A stretch of DNA of 64,000 nt from Carposina sasakii (lineage: Eukaryota; Arthropoda; Insecta; Lepidoptera; Carposinidae), in the NCBI GenBank assembly GCA_014607495.2, contig CP053170.1, positions 6,014,001 to 6,078,000 on the forward strand, written 5' to 3'. The translations under genes were made by a program, and so were the position numbers. The notes under the pieces were generated by a model. That model had not been told where the DNA came from and did no database searches. It saw nothing but the letters and a program-made list of their open reading frames with translations. This document shows, piece after piece, positions 57,896 through 64,000 of the stretch. Within the stretch, counting starts at the first letter, position 1, and every line of letters starts with the position of its first letter.

Positions 57896-58140
57896 GTGAT
57901 CCACCTGAACTCACCGGACAATCTGTAGCAAGGCGGGCGAAACGACCCACGCTAGCCGTCTCGCTCGTTCTCGTCCCGTGCGAGATGCGCTCTCTCCTTC
58001 TCCCCGCGCGCCCGGCCGACGCTCTCGACCAATCGGCGGCCATCTTTTGCTCCCTCGAGAGCAGAGCGACACTGCGTGCTCTCATCAACACACCGAGACG
58101 ACATCTCGTGGCGTGCAGTTGTCGCGGCCACAGATGATGC
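57896..58140 (+). promoter_or_regulatory. CpG-rich promoter island
   Basis: About 240 bases of strongly CpG-rich DNA in an AT-rich setting. It contains CCAAT followed by CGGCGGCCATCTTTTG, the complement of the AAGATGGCCGCCG-type Pho/YY1 motif often found near insect start sites. No TATA box. The open frames that cross it on both strands (for example 57769-58137 plus and 57952-58299 minus) look like by-products of high GC and are not called genes. Confidence 0.6.
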
Positions 58141-58334
58141 GCTCAGACACACGAGATAGTAACAAAAGTGCCTTAGAACTTTTTTATTTAGTGCTGTAAG
58201 ACAGTTTGTATTGTGCTCAAATTTTAAGTTATAGTGTTTAGTGAAAGACTTTAAGCTGTTAAAAGTGGAATTTTGGACTTTTTGAAAGATATTGGGCATC
58301 GTCTACTGATAGCGCCGAAATAATCCAGGATTGG
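58100..58334 (+). other. Putative untranslated first exon ending in a GTAAGT donor
   Basis: After the CpG island the sequence becomes leader-like text (GTGTTTAGTGAAAG, TTAAAAGTGGAATTTTGG) and ends TCCAGGATTGG|GTAAGTATTT, a near-consensus donor. Stops are frequent in all plus frames, so it would be 5' UTR. The start is uncertain, probably within 58040-58150. The coding exons would lie beyond 64000. Confidence 0.5.
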
Positions 58335-58702
58335 GTAAGTATTTATTTGATTAGATTACAAGTGAATTATCGTTATAATTAGCCATCGCCCTGTATTGGT
58401 ATAAAGTTAGTTATAAATTATTTATTTATGCTCTTCCTCTATAGAATGCTAGTGCTATTCTCGTGGGCCATGCACGCCTTCCTCGCAATTTCTTAGTTGC
58501 CGGAATTTAAGGGGTCTTGCAAAGTTTGATATCATCGCAGAAAAACTTTTTTTTGTCAAAAAAAATTTCATTTGGTTGATTGATTTCATCAACGAGTCAA
58601 TATTTTTATTTATTATAATTATGTATTAATATTAGTAGATTTTAAATTACGTTTTACAAGATTTTATAGTTAATTTTAATAGTAGGTACATATTTAAATT
58701 AC

Positions 58703-58845
58703 TTACAGCCAATTTCTATACGAGAGATCAAAAAGAATCTCGGATTCTTTTATTCCTAATTTGAAATTTTGTATGAAAACAATTGAAGATTAAATCTGAG
58801 ATATGCAAAAATCTCTCAAGATCAGTTATAGAAATTGGCGGTTAA
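58703..58845 (+). mobile_element. MITE-like element (AATTTCTATA ends), copy 2
   Basis: TTACAGCCAATTTCTATACG at the left and AGTTATAGAAATTGGCGGTTAA read inward at the right form the inverted ends. The interior matches 25431-25571 in the opposite orientation with few changes, indicating fairly recent mobility. Confidence 0.8.
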
Positions 58846-60165
58846 TGAGTAAAAATTAAAATTAGTCGATAAAGATTTAATCAAAAGCTTATTATTTAAT
58901 GATAAGGCTTTTAATTTTATAAGATTTAAAAACTAAGATAAAAAGTCTTATCTAAATCATTGGTTTAAAATTAATTAAATTATTTATTTATTGGAACATC
59001 AGTTTCTCAAACTGTCACTAATAAGACCCACTTTACTCAAACTTTACATATTTGTAAGTAGGTAATAAAATTTGAGAAAGCTGGATTAAGTTAAAGACTA
59101 GGAACTTTTTAAAAATTAGGTTTTTCTTTTTTGTGATGCGAAATACAAATAGGTGTATAAGTATTCTATGTATGTTAAAAGTAATCAAAAATATACATAT
59201 AAACGTAAGTACCTATTACTTAAGGTGCTTCTAAGAAATTCATTCTTAACTATTCGTACAAATTCCAAGAACTAAGTAAAAATGTAAGCATTAAGACATT
59301 GCATATTTCGCAAGTTAATCTGTAATAAGTAGGTAATTTAGCACTTAACAATTTGTGAAGAAACCTGTTTAGTTGAATACAGATTCGAGTTAAACCTTAA
59401 ACCTGAATACAAAGAACATGACAAACGGATTAAGTAGGTAATAACCAAATAGAAAAACGTAATCATTTCTTTCTATAAATAGATTAGTAGGTACTACTTA
59501 GTATAGGCAATATGAACTGATGGGAAAGGATATTGAAACAAGTCTTCACACACACTTACTTAGAGGGTTGAAATGTATTACACCTACACTATATTCATAA
59601 AACAATATTAAAATATGGCTTCATAAAATATTACAAGCTTCCTACTTTCTTAGCTAATTATCAGAAACTTTTCTTATTAGAAAATTAAAACGTTTTAACT
59701 CGACGCATTCAAAAGCTATTCTATCGAAACAGCACCCTGAATGTCTGGAAAATTTTTTCATGCTCATAGACATCATATCGAGAAAGTCCACGATTGCACA
59801 AATAACTTCACGTAGCCAAAAATCTAATATCTACCTAGCCCTATTCATAATGAGTTTTACATCAGGTGCAATTGTGAACTTGTAAGAATCTTATAAGTGC
59901 TTGACGACATAAGCACCATACTGCGTCAAAACTTACATCACTAGCTACTAACATTACTAAATCTAGAATTATCTTATTTACGAAATTACCAATGGTACCG
60001 ACAAGTGGTGATAACTACACAAATCGTTTGTGATAAAAATCTGATAAAACGTTCTCATCTCAAATTGAGACATTGTTGTTTAATGCTCGTTTATCTCAAG
60101 TGTCGATTGCGTCTGAGAGTGATGCTTGCTCGTTATGAGATTACTGGAAGAGTACTTATCTAAGC

Positions 60166-60549
60166 TAGGGTTGCCAACCGTCCTGTTTTCCCAGGACATG
60201 TCCTGCTTTTTAGGGTATCCTGGGCTGTCCTGGATAGTTTTTGAGCATCGTCTTGGGTTTTAAAGTCCTGACATATTCGCTGTCGACACATTTTCTAAGG
60301 ATGCCGACATCGCGTCAATCCTAGTGCCATGATGCAATCAAGCGGACAATAAGCGATGCACTTCTAGAAAGCCTAAAAGACGCATATACGTAGTCGCCGG
60401 CACTGAATGTGTTAAAGACCTTTAAGTATTGTTACTGAGCTCGTACATGTACTTATAGCATATGTACTTATGTACATGGCTTTAAATCTAAATGTCCTGG
60501 TATTTCTTCTTCAAATCCTGGTTTTCAAAGTTTTAAGATGGCAACCCTA
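60166..60549. mobile_element. hAT-like MITE (TAGGGTTGCCA ends) with exact 8-bp duplication
   Basis: 384 bp. The left end TAGGGTTGCCAACC and right end GATGGCAACCCTA are inverted repeats of 11 bases. ATCTAAGC flanks both sides exactly (60158-60165 and 60550-60557). A different family from the 15906/31920 pair. The interior carries repeated TCCTG words near both ends and no coding frame. Confidence 0.9.
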
Positions 60550-60672
60550 ATCTAAGCTAACTCATGTTAGCCGGTATTTTTTACTTGCAACAAATTGGAA
60601 TTGCATTGAGATTGGATTATCCATTTCGTTACCATCAGTTGGATAGGAATCATTAACTTAGCATGTGTAAAT

Positions 60673-60732
60673 CAGTTAGTTTATTTAAGAGGAGGCAGAC
60701 GTTATTCTGCCTCCTCTTAAATAAACTAACTG
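60673..60732. repeat. Perfect 27-bp hairpin
   Basis: Arms 60673-60699 and 60706-60732 are exact reverse complements (start CAGTTAGTTTATTTAAGAGG), with a 6-base loop CGTTAT. Either strand of a transcript would fold into a very stable stem. It lies within the presumed intron. No second copy was seen. Confidence 0.93.
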
Positions 60733-62673
60733 GTCTTTTTAATGAAATAAATCTGTAAAAACATCTGTAAAATTTTTTCATATTTAAAATTCATATTTAA
60801 AACCTTAAATATGGTTAATTGTTTTGAATTTATTAAGAAAAGTATTTAAATATGAATGCTAAAAATACTGTACGTATAATTATTATGTCTGTCAGGCTAT
60901 AACCTACACCAAAACTTCTGAACCAATTCAAACATAGGTAGGTACCTACACAGTTAATCTAGCTAGAGCCTGAGTTAGGCTACTATTTTACACCGGAAAA
61001 ATATTTTTCATTGAAAATTAGCAACTGATAATTAAGTAGGTATAAAACTGAAAGAAACGTATTTATAGAAAAGATAGGTAGGTATGTAAAGATAGGACTT
61101 TTCGTGCAATTCTGTTCAGCCCGCCGAGATATTTATTAGCAACATTGTCACGGATTTTTAGGTTTCGTGACAAATAAAATGAGGCTGAAATGTCTTGCGA
61201 AATGGAGATAAAATTTATTATTCCTTAACAATAACTTTGAGATAAAATTGTGACAATAATTTGTTAATAATTTTACAATTAATTTGCTTTTTTATGAAGT
61301 TGTGAAGGAATTGAACAGTCCAAGACGAAATTAACACTCTTTATGCTTAATAAATTCATATAATGTGCATTACAATTCGATAAAATAATATATAGCAAGG
61401 TCATACCTAAATTATAGCCATAAATAAAACCTACGAGAATATTGGAATCAATCAAAATAAACACAAAACAAACATAATGCCACTTCACGGCGGATACTCA
61501 GGTTTCAAGCTCCGAATAAGCCCCATTCAGCAAAATGCTGAGATAACTATTATTAAATTACATTATTCTAACACGTTTCCAAGTATCTAGTAAATCCTGA
61601 GCATCTAAGGAGCCGACAGAACATTATAGGAGTCGATTTGCATGGATTGTGCTAATTGTTGAAAGGTGAAACAAAGTACAGTTGCGGCTATCGGGAAATG
61701 AGCGAGTTAACAAAGAGAAATTCATGTAAGCTTATTTCGAAGCTTCCGATATTCGAATTTCGGCTGACTTCCATAAAGAGAAGTATTCTTCGACTGTATT
61801 GTTTTATTTATGTAAATCTAGATATTTCAGGGCCGAAAAAAATCTCGTTCCAAATATTTCTAACATTTATCTCTACCATATTTTGTATATTTGATTTGGA
61901 TACGACACTCGTCTTTAAAATAGAATGTTAAGGAAAGAGAATGTTATAAATGAAAGGACCATCGTGATCAGTACCTAGTTCTAGTCAAATCATTCATACC
62001 AAAATAGAATTGAGCCATGAAATAGGTACCTAATTTCGAAATAATGGAAAGAGGCAGAGACTTAAAGGTAGTTGAAAATGAAAATATCTTTAACTGCACA
62101 TAGTGCATCAAAAAGCATTCTTCCTGAAAACATAAAAACAAAAGACCAACTCTATAAACAACGATGTCATTAACTTATAAATACACCTCTATCATACAAA
62201 AACTTATTTCTTTACACAAAATAACTTGATCAAATAGTTATTCAAAACGATTGCAAATGCGAAGAACTTGGCTAGAATTAATAGAGCTGTTTTGAGTTCT
62301 GCAACTATTCTAACTGCATACAAAGTGCAGGCTATTGCATAGACAGTAGCGCTATAGGTGTAGGATTAATTAAATCAGTTAGCAGTACGGTATAGTCTAC
62401 AGGTTGTTACCTCGCATTGTCTGGACTATAATAGGTCGATGCGCACGCGCATACCCGCAGACATCTAGATCTTTAGTAGTTATAACATGATTTATGATTG
62501 TATTGAAAGCAGATGTGTCATTTTAAAAATTTAAATGCGTCTCGGTATAAGAAAAAATCTTTTGTCTATAGCTTTTCTTTGTGTTAGCGCTCTAAACTTA
62601 TTTATTTTTAAAATGTGTGGGTGGGTTTGCTAAAAAAGTTTTGGGTGCGCTTGCTGGTACGAGTAGTCACCTA

Positions 62674-63006
62674 TCTATATACATATAATAAAAATGTAAC
62701 AGATCGCTGTCTGTACATAGAAGATATATGAGAAAAAATATTATAGGAGACTTTTATGAACGCAATAGAACCCAAAACGAAGATTTTTGGAATTTTTGTC
62801 TGTTTGTTGGGTTTGTCTGTGCGTTTGTGCACGCTAATCTCAGAAACGGCTGAACCGATTTCGATGCAGTTTTCAGGAATATATTGTGACAGGTCCCACT
62901 TAACATATAGCTACTTTTTATCCCGGGAAAATGTTTTTATCCTGGATAATTTCGACATCTTGTTTTTTCTGTAGTCCACGCGGACGGAGTCGCGGGCGTC
63001 CACTAG
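62674..63006 (+). mobile_element. Helitron-like element, complete reference copy (333 bp)
   Basis: Inserted between A and T. The 5' end is TCTATATACATATAATAAAA. The 3' end GTCGCGGGCGTCCACTAG forms a GGACG...CGTCC hairpin just before CTAG. Internal GTAACAGATCGCTGTCTGTA and TTTTTATCCCGGGAAAATG are shared with 15477 and 16358. The open frame 62756-62974 inside it is not a transposition gene. Confidence 0.82.
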
Positions 63007-64000
63007 TAAAATAAATAAAAAAATCTAAGGAATCTCAAAATACAAAACGTGAACCTGCTATTCGCTAACAGATGGCGCTGTAATTTGAGCCGTATTACAC
63101 ATACTTCCTTTCTTGAAGAATCCTTTCTGTTCATGCAAAATAAACAATAAATCTTTAAAAAAAAAAGAAAAAATTCTTCACCATACAACCATCCTTATAT
63201 AAAAACTCACCTATTTATTGATATATCAGCTAGCATTGGCATTTGTAGATAATTCTATAGACACATATTGCAATAGACCACTAAATTATTACCCAAAGCG
63301 ATGGTTAATCACATTATACAATAAATACGTAATCTTAGCGGCACTTAGCTCTGATGTTCGGGACAATACCCAGGTAGTGCCTATCAATAGACGATAGACA
63401 GGAAGCGAGGTTACTGATAAGCTATGACTCAGGCAAAATCTAGACCGCACAAGGCTTAGATAGGTTGAAACTCTTGGAACTCTGTAGGAAGGAAACATAC
63501 CAATAAACGCCATCTTTATACCATTTAGTCATAATAGAAATACAAGATCTACCTTTTGGGGGTTGCTTAACACATGCTTACGTCATCCTAGCTATGGCTA
63601 CGATAAGCTATGATTTTCTAGAATAGCCATGCCATTATGCTATAGCGGTTGTACGTAAAAACACGTAACAAAGCCCTCTTAGGGTGCTGGCATGTGAAAA
63701 GTTCTTTCAAGCCTGCTATACATCTTCGACTCTGGATACGATTTGATAGAGGATACTTGACTCACCTTCCTTCCATTAGATAGTTAGCGAAGTAGATAGA
63801 TCAAATCAAATCAAACGTGTTTATTTGTGAATCATAGGTTAAGAACAGATGTTATACCTACTTACATAAAAAAGGTACCTCCCCCCTGATTACGTAAAAG
63901 CAATAGCAAAGCCGAAGCAAAGCGATAGCGAAAATTGTACAATATTCGCCTTGAAATGTCAAAGTTCCTTTGAAATTCATTTTACGAAATACGAATTTGA

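Larger units (their letters stand above)
58335..64000 (+). other. Presumed long first intron / right flank, repeat-poor
   Basis: No exon recognised. Besides the four elements listed separately (58703, 60166, 60673, 62674) the stretch is plain AT-rich DNA. Near 63560 TTAACACATGCTTACGTCA resembles the 18-19 kb array motif. At 63800-63900 CAAATCAAATCAAACGTGTT followed by GGTACCTCCCCCC resembles a common lepidopteran retroposon end, not otherwise identified. Confidence 0.35.

Noticed and set aside
57769..58299. Long overlapping open frames on both strands (122, 97 and 115 codons)
   Set aside because: They cross a CpG-rich island where stop codons are scarce by composition. They overlap in opposite strands, show low-complexity Arg/Ala/Ser content and have no recognisable domain; a promoter plus leader explains the region better.
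62756..62974. 72-codon frame inside the Helitron-like element
   Set aside because: No Rep or helicase motif; the same sequence in sister copies at 15477 and 16358 is disrupted, so it is fortuitous.
1..64000. CRISPR array, prophage, bacterial operon or insertion sequence
   Set aside because: No regularly spaced repeats with unique spacers, no ribosome-binding-site-led gene runs and no IS-type transposase; spliced gene structure and repeat types are those of an insect nuclear genome.

Overview
This window reads as gene-poor, AT-rich nuclear DNA of a moth or butterfly (Lepidoptera). The evidence is the spliced insect-type small heat-shock gene, the dense short non-autonomous transposons and retroposon fragments of kinds familiar from lepidopteran genomes, the frequent TAGGTACCTAC-like runs, and CATA and GATGAT microsatellite tails. 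Nothing prokaryotic or viral was seen: no operons, Shine-Dalgarno-led reading frames, CRISPR arrays or phage genes. Family names rest on motifs read by eye; no database was searched.

Genes. The only protein gene I can assemble is a three-exon small heat-shock protein (1696-3216, + strand, 183 residues). It has an Inr-like start near 1620 and a poly(A) signal at 3227. An orphan exon-like stretch (593-744, +) may belong to a gene extending left of the window. At 57900-58334 there is a CpG-rich promoter-like island followed by a UTR-like exon ending in a GTAAGT donor. I read this as the untranslated first exon of a + strand gene whose coding part lies right of the window, which would make 58335-64000 first intron. 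Weaker promoter-like patches lie at 43175-43265, 48860-48970 and 54290-54560.

Repeat landscape. Most of 3.9-57 kb is a mosaic of interspersed repeats. (1) Three hAT-like MITEs have good termini, all with exact 8-bp target duplications (15906, 31920, 60166); a fourth at 48086 is weaker. (2) Three families of about 400 bp begin CAGGGTG-like and sit at TA (11306/20560 and fragments; 10384/29849/41627; 31282). (3) Several foldback MITEs occur. (4) Non-autonomous Helitron-like elements end in a hairpin plus CTAG^T. (5) Three 5'-truncated LINE tails retain decayed ORF2 C-termini. (6) A nine-copy SINE-like repeat has a 3' end resembling that LINE. (7) Two tRNA-derived elements are present. (8) A roughly 200-bp repeat of no family known to me has about 18 full or partial copies.

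Most notable loci. At 43813-44315 two nearly identical arms of about 150 bp in inverted orientation flank a spacer that carries a hammerhead-ribozyme-like motif on the minus strand, suggesting a Penelope-like retroelement remnant. At 18.2-19.1 kb a motif with CACATG followed by TGACGTCA recurs in a degenerate array split by a LINE tail. At 60673-60732 there is a perfect 27-bp hairpin. The octamer TACTCGTA occurs at least 20 times, roughly eight times my rough expectation.
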